Origin: Candidatus Zipacnadia bacterium
GTDB taxonomy: Bacteria > Armatimonadota > Zipacnadia > Zipacnadales > UBA5352
Length of the DNA: 64,000 nucleotides
Assembly: GCA_029821735.1 (NCBI GenBank)
Contig: JALGSU010000036.1
Span: 1 to 64,000 of the forward strand
Direction: 5' to 3'
The translations under genes were made by a program, and so were the position numbers. The number at the start of each line of letters is the position of its first letter. Within the stretch, counting starts at the first letter, position 1. A model generated the notes under the pieces. That model was not told where the DNA came from. It was given only the letters and a program-made list of their open reading frames with translations, and did not search any database. This document shows positions 17,594-25,664 of this stretch, piece by piece.

Positions 17594-20563
17594 TCAGGAT
17601 TCGGTGCCGCAAAACGGGCACGCGGCGTGGATGCACTCGTCGTTGATCCATCGCTGATCGCAGTCGGGCGGGACGCTGCAGGTGATCGGCGCGGGCAGCA
17701 TCTCTTCGGACAGCTCGCAGGCGACCTGCAACGACAGCAGGCTCTCGCGCCGGCAGCATCGGGCCGCGCCGAAACTGGCGATGCGCGCGAGGATGCGCGC
17801 GACCACCTCCTGGCCCGTGCCCCGCTCGGTGGTCGAGAGCGGCGTTGTCTCCAGTATCGCGGCGAAGGCAGCACCAATTCCCAGCGCCGCCGAGCAGCCT
17901 CCCCAGAAGGCGCAGGTGCCACCCGGCAACGTGGCCCCAGTTTCGACGGCCTGCCAGATCGCGTCCCAACCCGGGTAACCGTGCAGGTTCTGCCAGGCGG
18001 TGACGAACGCGGCCGGCACCAGCGCGTGATGCTCCGGGCCGTGGACCGGGAAGGGATACGCGTCGCGCATCTGCAGGAAGACTTCGACCGGATCCGTGCC
18101 CTCGCACTGGGCCATGAAGCTGCGGAGGAAGCGCATGTAGTCGCCGCCGTGACACTGATCGCAGACGAAATGGCCCTCCTGGCAACGGCTGCGCGTGCGG
18201 AAGATTCTGCCACACTCGGCACACTCGGCACGAACCGCCGTCTGCAGATACTGCAGCGGGGCGCCGCAGACCATGCAGTCGGCGAGGTGTCGCTCGTCGG
18301 TAGCCTCCGGCGGCCCCCCGGCGGTCGCATGCTCGATCCCGACATAGGGCAACGGGCTGGCGCCCTCGGCGGGCCTGTAGGCGACGACGGTGTCGGCGAA
18401 GAACTCGACGCCGCCCACCTCGCGCCAGGGCATCTCGTGCAAAGTGCTGACGCGCTCGAAGCCGAGCTTGCTGAGCATGCGCAACATCTCGTCACGCTGC
18501 AATGCGCCGCCGATGCACTCTGATTGCAGTTGGGGATTGAAGCGCACGTTCTCGGGCACCGCGTCGCCTGCGGTGATGTCGGAGATCACCATGCGCCCGC
18601 CCGGTCGGAGCACGCGGAGGACCTCCGAGAAGACCTGCAGCTTGCGCGGCGAGAGATTGATCACACAGTTGGAGATCACGACGTCAGCGGAAGCATCGGG
18701 AAGTGGCAGGTCCTCGAGGTACCCGCGGACGAAACGCACATTGTCCCAGCCCACGCTCGCGGCGACCTCTTCGCGCGCATCGTCGGCCACCTGCAGCATT
18801 TCGGTGGTCATGTCGACGCCGATCACACTGCCGGTCGGACCAACCATCGACGAAGCCGCGAAGCACTCGATGCCCGCTCCCGACCCGAGGTCGACGAGCG
18901 TCTCGCCCTCGGCCACTGCGGCCGCGAAGACCGGACTGCCACACCCATACGATCGCTCGAGCACGCGCTGGGGAATGTGCCTCAGCGCGCGGCGATCCAC
19001 AGGCACCGGGCAGCAGACTTCGCCCTTGGTCTCGATGGCCGCGTCCCCGTAATAGTCCTGCACGATCGCCCGCGCGTGGCCGACCACATCCTGCATCAGG
19101 ACGCAGTTCGAATGCACAAAATCGATCCGGTACGGACCGGCGTTGCCCACGCCCGCGTGCACCGGGCAGGCCAGCCCGTCCTGGCCCATCGTGTGATACA
19201 CCAGCGGCACTTGATCGGCCGACGCGACCAGCCGCATGCGATCCTGCGCAATATCGTCGATCGTCGCGAGGATCATCGCACGATGCAGCGGCAGGTAAGG
19301 ATCGACCGCCCCCGCCCGGCCACCGCCGAAGAACCATGCGTGCTCAGGATCGCCACCGCCGTGGAAGAACACAAGCGGGTCGCCGGCGATCTCCGCGGGC
19401 TGCAACGAGCCGCGCTGCCGATACTGCGCGAGCACCGTTGACGAGAGCCATATCTCGCGCAGGGAATTGTCGAGGATGCTGCCCGCTCGCAACTCGTCCA
19501 CACCCACCAGGGCCGCCGACGGATACACGCCGCCGTCAGCGTAGACGGCCAGACTGTCCCAGCCCGCGTTGGAGCCATCGTGCTTGGTGTTCGGTTCGCC
19601 ATTGACGACGGCGCGGATGTTCTCGAAGTTATCGATCTGCACGCCCGCCGATTCCGCGATGCGCCGCAGCGGCAGGACGGTGTCGATAGTGGCCTGCACT
19701 GAGGCGGTCGGCTCGTCGGCTCCCCGCTCGCGCAAGTGCTGCCACATCAGGTGCCACGATCGCACGCCCAGCTCAGCCAGGAGCACGGGCATGCGCGGAA
19801 GATCGAGCAGGTTCGCCGCCAGGACAACCGTTGCGACACTGACGTCCACGCCCGCCGCCAGCGCGCTCATGATCCCGGCGGTGGCGCGCTCGAATGCCGC
19901 GGGGGAGCGCAGCTCATCGTTCAGCACCGCATCGCTGGCGTCGAGACTGATCTGCAGATGGAGGCGTCCGCGGTCAAGGTCGGCGATGGCCGCGACGAAC
20001 TCGGGACCGATGAGGCTACCGTTAGTGAGCACGACCGCGTGGGCTTCGGGGTCCTCGAGGATCAGGCGAAGCTGATCGGGCAAGTCGTCGCGCAGCAGCG
20101 GCTCGCCGCCGGTGAAGAAGAAGGTGAGCGTGCCGAGTTCCCGAGCGTCGCGAATGAGACGGGCAACTGCGTCGGGCGGAAGACCATCGTCACGCGCGGG
20201 GCCGGAGGAGACCAGGCAGTGTCGACAGGAGAAGTTGCAGCGGTTGTTGATATGGACCCAAAGCTCGCGCAGGTGGGTCGGGGTCAGGTAGGCGTCGCGC
20301 CCCGCGTACTCGCCGTTGCCGGAGGGGCGCCACACGCAGGCGCTGTCAGCCGCGCATCCGCGCACGATCTGGCCGATCTGATCGCGGGTCAGACCATTGC
20401 GCCCGGCGATGCGCTCGACCGATGGCTCGATCGCGATCTCGCCCTCGGCGGCAAGATCGCTGACGATCCGCGCGCCCTCGGCGTTCGCTGCGACCCAGCA
20501 GGGCCCTTCGGGTGCGAGCACCAGTCGGTACTCGCCCCGGTCCATGTGGTGGATATGCGGCAC
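17594..20563 (-). CDS. Radical SAM / ArsM-like methyltransferase / DUF5714 fusion protein
   Basis: This 989-residue protein has four parts. Residues 1-85 look like a PqqD-type winged-helix (RRE-like) segment. Residues 100-340 are a radical SAM domain with CX3CX2C at 109/113/116 and 'FTGGEPLLRDDL'; a SPASM-like tail follows ('GSILDNSLREIW') but lacks its cysteines. Residues 510-730 are an arsenite-methyltransferase-like SAM domain ('LVDLGSGAG'). It keeps a Cys pair (517/518), 'SNCVINL' (C633) and 'SECIGGAL' (C683), the positions that bind As(III) in ArsM. Residues 763-989 are DUF5714 with 'CMVCGAPL', zinc-ribbon-like cysteines and 'CAFWGGCSAALGIG'. The GTG start has GAGGAGAG. The reaction is unknown; methylation of a thiol- or metalloid-bound substrate is an inference. 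It is cotranscribed with the histidine phosphatase. Confidence 0.85.
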   Translation of the reverse strand: MPHIHHMDRGEYRLVLAPEGPCWVAANAEGARIVSDLAAEGEIAIEPSVERIAGRNGLTRDQIGQIVRGCAADSACVWRPSGNGEYAGRDAYLTPTHLRELWVHINNRCNFSCRHCLVSSGPARDDGLPPDAVARLIRDARELGTLTFFFTGGEPLLRDDLPDQLRLILEDPEAHAVVLTNGSLIGPEFVAAIADLDRGRLHLQISLDASDAVLNDELRSPAAFERATAGIMSALAAGVDVSVATVVLAANLLDLPRMPVLLAELGVRSWHLMWQHLRERGADEPTASVQATIDTVLPLRRIAESAGVQIDNFENIRAVVNGEPNTKHDGSNAGWDSLAVYADGGVYPSAALVGVDELRAGSILDNSLREIWLSSTVLAQYRQRGSLQPAEIAGDPLVFFHGGGDPEHAWFFGGGRAGAVDPYLPLHRAMILATIDDIAQDRMRLVASADQVPLVYHTMGQDGLACPVHAGVGNAGPYRIDFVHSNCVLMQDVVGHARAIVQDYYGDAAIETKGEVCCPVPVDRRALRHIPQRVLERSYGCGSPVFAAAVAEGETLVDLGSGAGIECFAASSMVGPTGSVIGVDMTTEMLQVADDAREEVAASVGWDNVRFVRGYLEDLPLPDASADVVISNCVINLSPRKLQVFSEVLRVLRPGGRMVISDITAGDAVPENVRFNPQLQSECIGGALQRDEMLRMLSKLGFERVSTLHEMPWREVGGVEFFADTVVAYRPAEGASPLPYVGIEHATAGGPPEATDERHLADCMVCGAPLQYLQTAVRAECAECGRIFRTRSRCQEGHFVCDQCHGGDYMRFLRSFMAQCEGTDPVEVFLQMRDAYPFPVHGPEHHALVPAAFVTAWQNLHGYPGWDAIWQAVETGATLPGGTCAFWGGCSAALGIGAAFAAILETTPLSTTERGTGQEVVARILARIASFGAARCCRRESLLSLQVACELSEEMLPAPITCSVPPDCDQRWINDECIHAACPFCGTES

Positions 20564-20714
20564 AGAGTTCTCTCCTCAGCCAGCGCGCCACCGCAACGCT
20601 GTCGCGGCGGTTCGTCACGAGTGCTCATAGACGCGTCCATCCATCAGCAAGTTCGGCACGAGCGATGCGGAGCCCTCCGTCGCCGCGCGTCGCCAGCCGG
20701 GCCGCGGAGAACAC

Positions 20715-20745
20715 AAAAGAGCCGCGAGCATATTGCTCGCGGCTC
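20715..20745 (-). terminator. Rho-independent terminator of the EF-hand gene
   Basis: A perfect 12-bp stem GAGCCGCGAGCA (20719-20730) / TGCTCGCGGCTC (20734-20745) has a 3-nt loop. On the minus strand it is followed by TTTTGTG (20718 downwards). It lies 23 nt beyond the stop of the EF-hand lipoprotein gene and closes the ECF sigma locus. Confidence 0.9.
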
Positions 20746-20767
20746 CTTGCGCCTGCGAAGGGAGGAG

Positions 20768-21481
20768 TTACTCGGCGTCCGGGGCGCCCTGCCGGGGCCG
20801 CTCGGGGCGGTCCTCCTGGTTCAGGACACCGTCGCCGTTGGTGTCGAGCTTATCGAAGGCCGCAGCCCACTCGTCGCGGGTGACGTCGCCGTCACCGTCG
20901 GCGTCCATGCGAGCGAAGCTGCCCGGGCGGCCCTGTCCGGGGCCACCATACCCGCCGCGGTTCGCGCCGATTGCCTGAGCCTCGTCTTCGGTGATGAAGC
21001 CGTCGTCATTGGCGTCGATGCGGTCGAATGCCTCATCGGGGCCGGTGAACTCATCCTGAGATATCTTGCCGTCGTTGTCGGTGTCGAGATGCTCGAGCAT
21101 TGCCGCCCAGCGTGCCGCCGGGTCTGCGTTGCGCTGGCCGCGCTGGCCCTGGCCGGGACCGCCCTCGCCGCCTTCGTGCATGTTCTTGCGCATTCGCTCG
21201 CCCGCAGCCGCTGCGGTCTCAGCCTCGGCCTCACTGATGAAGCCGTCGTCGTCGCCGTCAATCCTGTCGAAGATCTCGTCGGGGCCGGGGAACTCGTCCT
21301 TTGAGATCTTGCCGTCCTTGTTGGCATCGTGATCGGCGAACATGTGATCCAGCCCGTGACCGGGCACGCCAACGCCGCCACCGCGTCCGTCGCGCACACC
21401 CGCAGCCTCGTCCGTGCAGCCAATGACAGCGACCGCAACGATAAGGCTTATTACCATTGCTATACCGATAAACTTCTTCAT
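20768..21481 (-). CDS. Lipoprotein with six EF-hand calcium-binding loops
   Basis: This 237-residue protein begins with a lipoprotein signal ('ISLIVAVAVIGC', Cys about 22), so it is predicted to be membrane-anchored and extracytoplasmic. Six EF-hand loops follow in three pairs: 'DANKDGKISKDEF', 'DGDDDGFISEAEA', 'DTDNDGKISQDEF', 'DANDDGFITEDEA', 'DADGDGDVTRDEW' and 'DTNGDGVLNQED'. The pairs are separated by Gly/Gln/Arg-rich linkers. Calcium binding is well supported; the downstream role is not. ATG 21481 has GGAGG before it. Its own ECF-type promoter (21521-21546) matches that of the sigma operon immediately upstream, so it is probably a direct target of that sigma factor. Confidence 0.9.
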   Translation of the reverse strand: MKKFIGIAMVISLIVAVAVIGCTDEAAGVRDGRGGGVGVPGHGLDHMFADHDANKDGKISKDEFPGPDEIFDRIDGDDDGFISEAEAETAAAAGERMRKNMHEGGEGGPGQGQRGQRNADPAARWAAMLEHLDTDNDGKISQDEFTGPDEAFDRIDANDDGFITEDEAQAIGANRGGYGGPGQGRPGSFARMDADGDGDVTRDEWAAAFDKLDTNGDGVLNQEDRPERPRQGAPDAE

Positions 21482-21520
21482 TTCATTCCACCTCCGGTTT
21501 TGTTGTGCTTTCACTATGAA

Positions 21521-21546
21521 GACGCAGAGGTAGCTGGCGTGATTCC
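21521..21546 (-). promoter_or_regulatory. ECF-sigma-type promoter of the EF-hand gene
   Basis: On the minus strand GGAATC (21546-21541) is followed by exactly 16 nt and then CGTC (21524-21521), about 40 nt upstream of the start codon. The GGAA...CGTC layout is typical of ECF sigma factors. The element before the ECF sigma gene (23744-23769) has the same six -35 bases, the same spacing and the same -10 core. Confidence 0.7.
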
Positions 21547-21565
21547 CACTTCCTGAGAAAAAGTT

Positions 21566-22684
21566 TCAGGGGACCGGCTTGAAGCTGTCAGCCATTCGAG
21601 CGAGGTCTTCCTTTGAGACGGGGCCCATGACGATGACCATCGTGCCGTCGATGTAGCGCCGGACCGCGTCGCCGGTGGGGCCGCCGGGCAGGTTCATGAG
21701 CCCGCGCGGGGGGTGCATGCCTTCGGGCCGGGAGCCGCCGCGAGGCTGTCGTCCTTCGCCGCGTTGCCCACGGCGTGAGCCGCTGTGTTCGCCCACGCGA
21801 TCCCGAACATGATCGGATCCCTCACGACGAACTGACCCAGCCTCCGGGCGCTCGCCAGATGACGGTCGCTGCATCACGACAATGCTCTGCAGGCCGTCGC
21901 TGTAGCGCAAGGCGACACCGGCCAAGGACTCCCTCTCGCGCAGGTGGCAGTCTTTGAGCGCGAAACCGTCGGGCAGCCAGGTGGGCTGGTACAGAGTGAA
22001 GGTGACGTGCGCCTTGAGCTGCTCAATGGTGTCGAAGCGCTGGCCACGCCTGTGACCGTTGCCTGCATCAGGCGGGGTTTCCGCCATCGCGGGCGGCTGC
22101 ACGGAGAAGTCGGCGTCCTGGTAAACTGTGGAGACGCGCAACTCGCCGTCGCGATCGTAGCGCTCCATGAGCAGCGGGAAGCTGGTCTCCTGGTCCACGC
22201 CGAGGGTAACCGCGCCGTGGTGGCCCTTCGCGACCACGATAGTCACCGGCCGACCGGCGACCTGGCGGCGGCCCATCACGCGCGCGGTGTAGTTGTCCTG
22301 CATCAACTGGCGCGCCATCTCTTCGCTGGGATCGGCAGACAGACCGAGGCGACGCAGGTTCTCGTCGCCCTCTTTGGTTGCCCACACATCACGCCCCTGG
22401 CGGATGAGTGTGACGCCCGCAGCCGGTCCGTCGAGGTAGTGCACGCGCGCGCGTCCGCCGCCGCGATGCACCTCAGCGTGCGCCTCGCGCCAACCGTCGG
22501 AGATGCGTATACGCGTCGCCACGATGCCCTTCACCGGTACGTGGTGCAGAGCGCCCGCAGCGGCGCGCATCAGTTCGCCCGCCTGCGCGTCAGGCGCTGC
22601 GTCCTGCATCCGCCACAGTGCCCAGCCTATCGAGCCGAGCACGAGCAGTGCCGCCGCGATCATGGCGAGCTTGGCGCGAAGCAT
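21566..22684 (-). CDS. MucB/RseB-like sigma-factor regulatory protein
   Basis: This 372-residue protein has an N-terminal membrane anchor or signal (residues 4-22) and an extracytoplasmic part resembling the RseB/MucB N-terminal domain, a LolA-like half-barrel. Typical patterns are 'NYTARVMGRRQVAGRPVTIV' and 'LGVDQETSFPLLMERYD'. The C-terminal section 'FTLYQPTWLPDGFAL' resembles the small MucB C-terminal domain. A low-complexity Arg/Gly-rich insertion of about 60 residues precedes the end. RseB proteins bind an anti-sigma factor and sense envelope stress, which fits the gene order sigma, anti-sigma, RseB-like. The anti-sigma stop overlaps the ATG 22684 start (ATGATG context; GTG 22687 is an alternative). 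Confidence 0.75.
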   Translation of the reverse strand: MLRAKLAMIAAALLVLGSIGWALWRMQDAAPDAQAGELMRAAAGALHHVPVKGIVATRIRISDGWREAHAEVHRGGGRARVHYLDGPAAGVTLIRQGRDVWATKEGDENLRRLGLSADPSEEMARQLMQDNYTARVMGRRQVAGRPVTIVVAKGHHGAVTLGVDQETSFPLLMERYDRDGELRVSTVYQDADFSVQPPAMAETPPDAGNGHRRGQRFDTIEQLKAHVTFTLYQPTWLPDGFALKDCHLRERESLAGVALRYSDGLQSIVVMQRPSSGERPEAGSVRREGSDHVRDRVGEHSGSRRGQRGEGRQPRGGSRPEGMHPPRGLMNLPGGPTGDAVRRYIDGTMVIVMGPVSKEDLARMADSFKPVP

Positions 22685-23157
22685 CACCAGACCTCGCCCT
22701 CCTCCACGTCGATGCTGGCAAGCATGAGGCCCAGCGCCGCATCGTCAGCCAGCGGCTGCGACCACTCGGCGATGACCTGCTGCTCCTGATAGTCAGCCGC
22801 CAGCGTCTCGGAGCCGGTCGTCACGGCCGGCGGCTGGACGCTGAACATCACGCCACCGACAACCAGTACCATGATAACCGCGGCCGCAGCCAGCGCCGGC
22901 TGCCAGCGTGGCACCAGCCAGTCAAGCAACGACGCCCGTCGCGGCTGCATGCGCCGCGCCACGCCCGCCCACAGATCGCGCTCCGGCGTCATCTGCTCGG
23001 TCGGCGCGATCAGCGCGTCGAGGCGCTCGAACGCGGCCAGTTCCGCTCGGCAGTCCGAGCAGTCAGCCAGGTGCTCGCGCATCCGCGACTGCTCTCGCTC
23101 CGAGAGCACGCCCAGACTGTGCTGCGGCAGATTGTCACGACATTCTTTGCATCGCAC
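22684..23157 (-). CDS. Zinc-containing transmembrane anti-sigma factor (ZAS family)
   Basis: This 157-residue protein has an N-terminal zf-HC2/ZAS domain with C3 and the HX3CX2C motif (H29, C33, C36), followed by a membrane helix at about residues 88-106. A short C-terminal extracytoplasmic tail (about 45 residues) follows. It should bind and inactivate the ECF sigma factor encoded just upstream and release it upon an envelope or redox signal. The GTG start at 23157 lies 3 nt after the sigma stop, with GGGGAGAG inside the end of the sigma gene. Confidence 0.9.
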   Translation of the reverse strand: MRCKECRDNLPQHSLGVLSEREQSRMREHLADCSDCRAELAAFERLDALIAPTEQMTPERDLWAGVARRMQPRRASLLDWLVPRWQPALAAAAVIMVLVVGGVMFSVQPPAVTTGSETLAADYQEQQVIAEWSQPLADDAALGLMLASIDVEEGEVW

Positions 23158-23160
23158 GTG

Positions 23161-23718
23161 TCAACTCTCCCCATCGTCCCCAAGATAGCCGGCAAGTCTT
23201 CGGCGAAGCGCCGTTCTGCCTCTGGCCAACCTCGAGATAACTGTGTTCTTCGGTATTCCCAGCGCCTCGGCGACCTCTTCGATCGGTTTGCCCTCGAGGT
23301 GATACATAATCACCGGGACACGCTGGTGTTCGGGCAGGGCCATGACCGCGCGCCGAACTGCCTCGTCGCCCTCAGCGCCCGTCGCCTGGTCCTCGGGTCC
23401 TGGTCCGCTATCCGCGACCGGAGTGGTCTCATCGAGCAGCTCTGTCTCGCGCTCGCGGCGAAAATGGTCACGGATGATGTTCATCGTCAAGGCCCGCAGC
23501 CAGCCCGCGAAGGCCTCCGGCTCGCGCAATCTGGGGAGCTTCTCCCAGGCGCGCAGAAAGGCATCCTGCGTCAGGTCAGCCGCCAGATCGCGGTTGCCAA
23601 CGAAGTGCATGACCAGCGAATAGATGGCGTCCTGATGGGAACGAAAGAGGGCTTCAAACGCCCGCTCGTCGCCCTCAGCGGCGGCCCTGATTGTTGTAGT
23701 TGATGTAGTATTCTGCAT
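23161..23718 (-). CDS. ECF-type RNA polymerase sigma factor
   Basis: This 185-residue sigma-70-family protein has only regions 2 and 4. Region 2 includes 'DLTQDAFLRAWEKL' and 'AFAGWLRALTMNIIRDHFRR' (residues 50-90). Region 4 has 'ALPEHQRVPVIMYHLEG' and the helix-turn-helix 'IEEVAEALGIPKNTVISRLARGR' split over residues 145-170. An acidic linker separates them. It heads a three-gene operon with its anti-sigma factor and an RseB-like protein. A promoter of the form GGAATC-N16-CGTC lies 26 nt upstream of the start, which suggests autoregulation. No strong Shine-Dalgarno is visible. Confidence 0.95.
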   Translation of the reverse strand: MQNTTSTTTIRAAAEGDERAFEALFRSHQDAIYSLVMHFVGNRDLAADLTQDAFLRAWEKLPRLREPEAFAGWLRALTMNIIRDHFRRERETELLDETTPVADSGPGPEDQATGAEGDEAVRRAVMALPEHQRVPVIMYHLEGKPIEEVAEALGIPKNTVISRLARGRTALRRRLAGYLGDDGES

Positions 23719-23743
23719 TCAGGTCTACCGTTCCAAGGCCTAT

Positions 23744-23769
23744 GACGCGGCCCGTTGCCGCGCGATTCC
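23744..23769 (-). promoter_or_regulatory. ECF-sigma-type (autoregulatory) promoter of the sigma operon
   Basis: On the minus strand GGAATC (23769-23764), a 16-nt spacer and CGTC (23747-23744) lie 26 nt upstream of the sigma ATG. It matches the element before the EF-hand gene (21521-21546) in both hexamers and in spacing, although the spacer sequences are unrelated. Confidence 0.7.
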
Positions 23770-23805
23770 GTCTTTTGCCAAGAAAGCTTAAGATTCCTGC
23801 AGCGA

Positions 23806-24849
23806 TCAGAGGCGATATTCGCGGCGGCGGTGGAGCAGGTACAGAAAGAACGGGGCGCCAAGCAGCGAGGTGATGATGCCCACGGGCACCTCAGTAGGAG
23901 CAAGCAGCGTGCGCGCCGCGAGGTCGGCGGCGGCGAGCAAAGCCGCTCCGGCGAGCGCGGAGGCCGGGAGCAGCACCCGGTTATTCGGGCCACAGATAAT
24001 GCGCATGACGTGCGGAATCACCAGGCCCACGAACCCGATCACACCACTGACCGCCACCGCCGAGGCCGCCAGCAGCGATCCCAACGCCAGCAGGGCCAGC
24101 TTCACCCGCTCGACGTCCATGCCCAAATAACCGGCCACCTCATCGCCGAGCGACAGCAGGTTGAGATCGCGCCCGAACACCCAGGTCAGCACGCCGCCGA
24201 CGGCCACGTAAGGCAGGATCATGGTCACGTATGACCAGCCACGGTCGGCGACGCTGCCGAGCATCCAGTAGATAACCTGGTCGAGGTCGCGATGCGTGGG
24301 GTCCTGGCCGGTCACCAGGATCAGCGCCGAGATCGCAGACATGAACGAGCCCACGGCGATGCCGGTGAGCAGCAGCACACCGACCGGCGTTCGGCCACCT
24401 CTGCGCGAGAGCGCGTAGACCGCGCCAGTCACGCCGAGTGCGGTGGCGAAAGCCACCAGCGGCACGGCGCTCAGACCCGCGAAACTGACCTGCAGGCCGA
24501 GGATGATGGCGAGCGTGGCCCCGAGCGACGCCCCCGATGAGACGCCGATGATCGACGGCGCGGCCATCGGGTTCTGGAAGAACGCCTGCATCACCACACC
24601 GGACATGGCCAGCGCGGCGCCCACCAGTAGCGCCAGCACAACGCGCGGCAGGCGCAGCTCGAAGATGATCGTCTGTTGGGCATCGCTGAGGTCGGCCCCC
24701 AGCCCCCCGAGGCCTGGCAGGTGGCTCAGGACCGCGCGCGCAGCCTGGCCGGGGGGGATCGCCGAAGCGCCCAGGCTGACCGACAGCAGCGTGACCGCCG
24801 CCACGACGCACAGCACGCCAACCATCACCAGAATCGCGCGGGTGTTCAT
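23806..24849 (-). CDS. Corrinoid/iron-chelate ABC transporter permease (FecCD/BtuC family)
   Basis: This 347-residue permease has about ten membrane helices. FecCD-family signatures include 'LRLPRVVLALLVGAALAMSG', 'MQAFFQNPMAAPSIIGVSSGA' and 'GVIGFVGLVIPHVMR' near the C terminus, the latter including the coupling helix region. It would form the homodimeric channel with the adjacent ATPase. Its start overlaps the ATPase stop by 4 nt (ATGA). Because the operon is preceded by a cobalamin riboswitch, the substrate is most likely vitamin B12 or another corrinoid rather than a siderophore. Confidence 0.92.
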   Translation of the reverse strand: MNTRAILVMVGVLCVVAAVTLLSVSLGASAIPPGQAARAVLSHLPGLGGLGADLSDAQQTIIFELRLPRVVLALLVGAALAMSGVVMQAFFQNPMAAPSIIGVSSGASLGATLAIILGLQVSFAGLSAVPLVAFATALGVTGAVYALSRRGGRTPVGVLLLTGIAVGSFMSAISALILVTGQDPTHRDLDQVIYWMLGSVADRGWSYVTMILPYVAVGGVLTWVFGRDLNLLSLGDEVAGYLGMDVERVKLALLALGSLLAASAVAVSGVIGFVGLVIPHVMRIICGPNNRVLLPASALAGAALLAAADLAARTLLAPTEVPVGIITSLLGAPFFLYLLHRRREYRL

Positions 24850-25664
24850 GGTTGCCGCCCCCCGCCATCGGGGACATCGGCCAGCAGTGTGATGCGCGGC
24901 CGCCCGCTCGGGGAGGTGTCGACCATGACGTCGCAGCCATATACGTCGCGAATGCTCTCGGTGGTCAACACGTCAGTTGGGGAACCATGCGCGACGATCT
25001 GCCCGTCCGCGAGAATGACCAATCGAGTCGAGTATTCCGAAGCGAGATTGAGGTCGTGGCAGACGCACAGGATCGTGCGCTTCTCCTCAGCATTCAGGCG
25101 CGCGAGCAAGTTGAAGATCTGCAGTTGATGCTTGATGTCGAGGAAGGCGGCGGGTTCATCGAGCAGCATCGTGGGCGTGTCCTGCGCCAATGCGCGCGCT
25201 ATCGTCACGCGCTGCATCTCGCCCCCGGAGAGTTCGGTGACGGCACGCTCGGCGAGCGGCTCGGTGTCCGTAAGCGCCAGTGCGCGCGCCACCGCCTGCC
25301 GGTCGATCGGTCGCTCGGATTGCAGGCGGCCGAGGTGAGGCGTGCGGCCCATCTGCACGATCTCGCGCACGGTGAATTCGAAGGGAGGCGGGGACATCTG
25401 GGGCACGACGGACAGACTGCGGGCGATCTCAGGCGCGCGGCGACCGCGCAGCGATCGGCCCTCCAGCAGCACCTCGCCGCGAAGCACCGGCAACGAGCCT
25501 GCCAGCGCGCGCAGCAGCGTGGTCTTGCCCGACCCGTTCGGGCCGACCAGTGTGACGAACTCGCCGCGCGCGATCGCGACGCTCACACCGTCGATGACCG
25601 CGCGACCGTCATAGCCGCAGGCCAGCTCGCGCGCCTCAAGCACCGGGACGGCGGCGTTACTCAT
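24846..25664 (-). CDS. Corrinoid ABC transporter ATP-binding protein (BtuD-like)
   Basis: This 272-residue ATPase has Walker A 'GPNGSGKTT' (about residue 40), the signature 'LSGGEMQRV', Walker B 'TMLLDEPAAFLD' and a switch His in 'CVCHDLNLAS'. It follows the FepC/BtuD subgroup closely ('SLSVVPQ' Q-loop). The true start is the ATG at 25664, preceded by GGAGAG and overlapping the binding-protein stop by ATGA. Longer readings upstream are only an overlapping frame of the previous gene. It powers import through the FecCD permease encoded next. Confidence 0.93.
   Translation of the reverse strand: MSNAAVPVLEARELACGYDGRAVIDGVSVAIARGEFVTLVGPNGSGKTTLLRALAGSLPVLRGEVLLEGRSLRGRRAPEIARSLSVVPQMSPPPFEFTVREIVQMGRTPHLGRLQSERPIDRQAVARALALTDTEPLAERAVTELSGGEMQRVTIARALAQDTPTMLLDEPAAFLDIKHQLQIFNLLARLNAEEKRTILCVCHDLNLASEYSTRLVILADGQIVAHGSPTDVLTTESIRDVYGCDVMVDTSPSGRPRITLLADVPDGGGRQP

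Noticed and set aside
17594..20563. A straightforward arsenic-resistance gene call for the fusion protein
   Set aside because: Only the methyltransferase third is ArsM-like. No other ars gene is near, and the radical SAM and DUF5714 parts are unexplained by that role.
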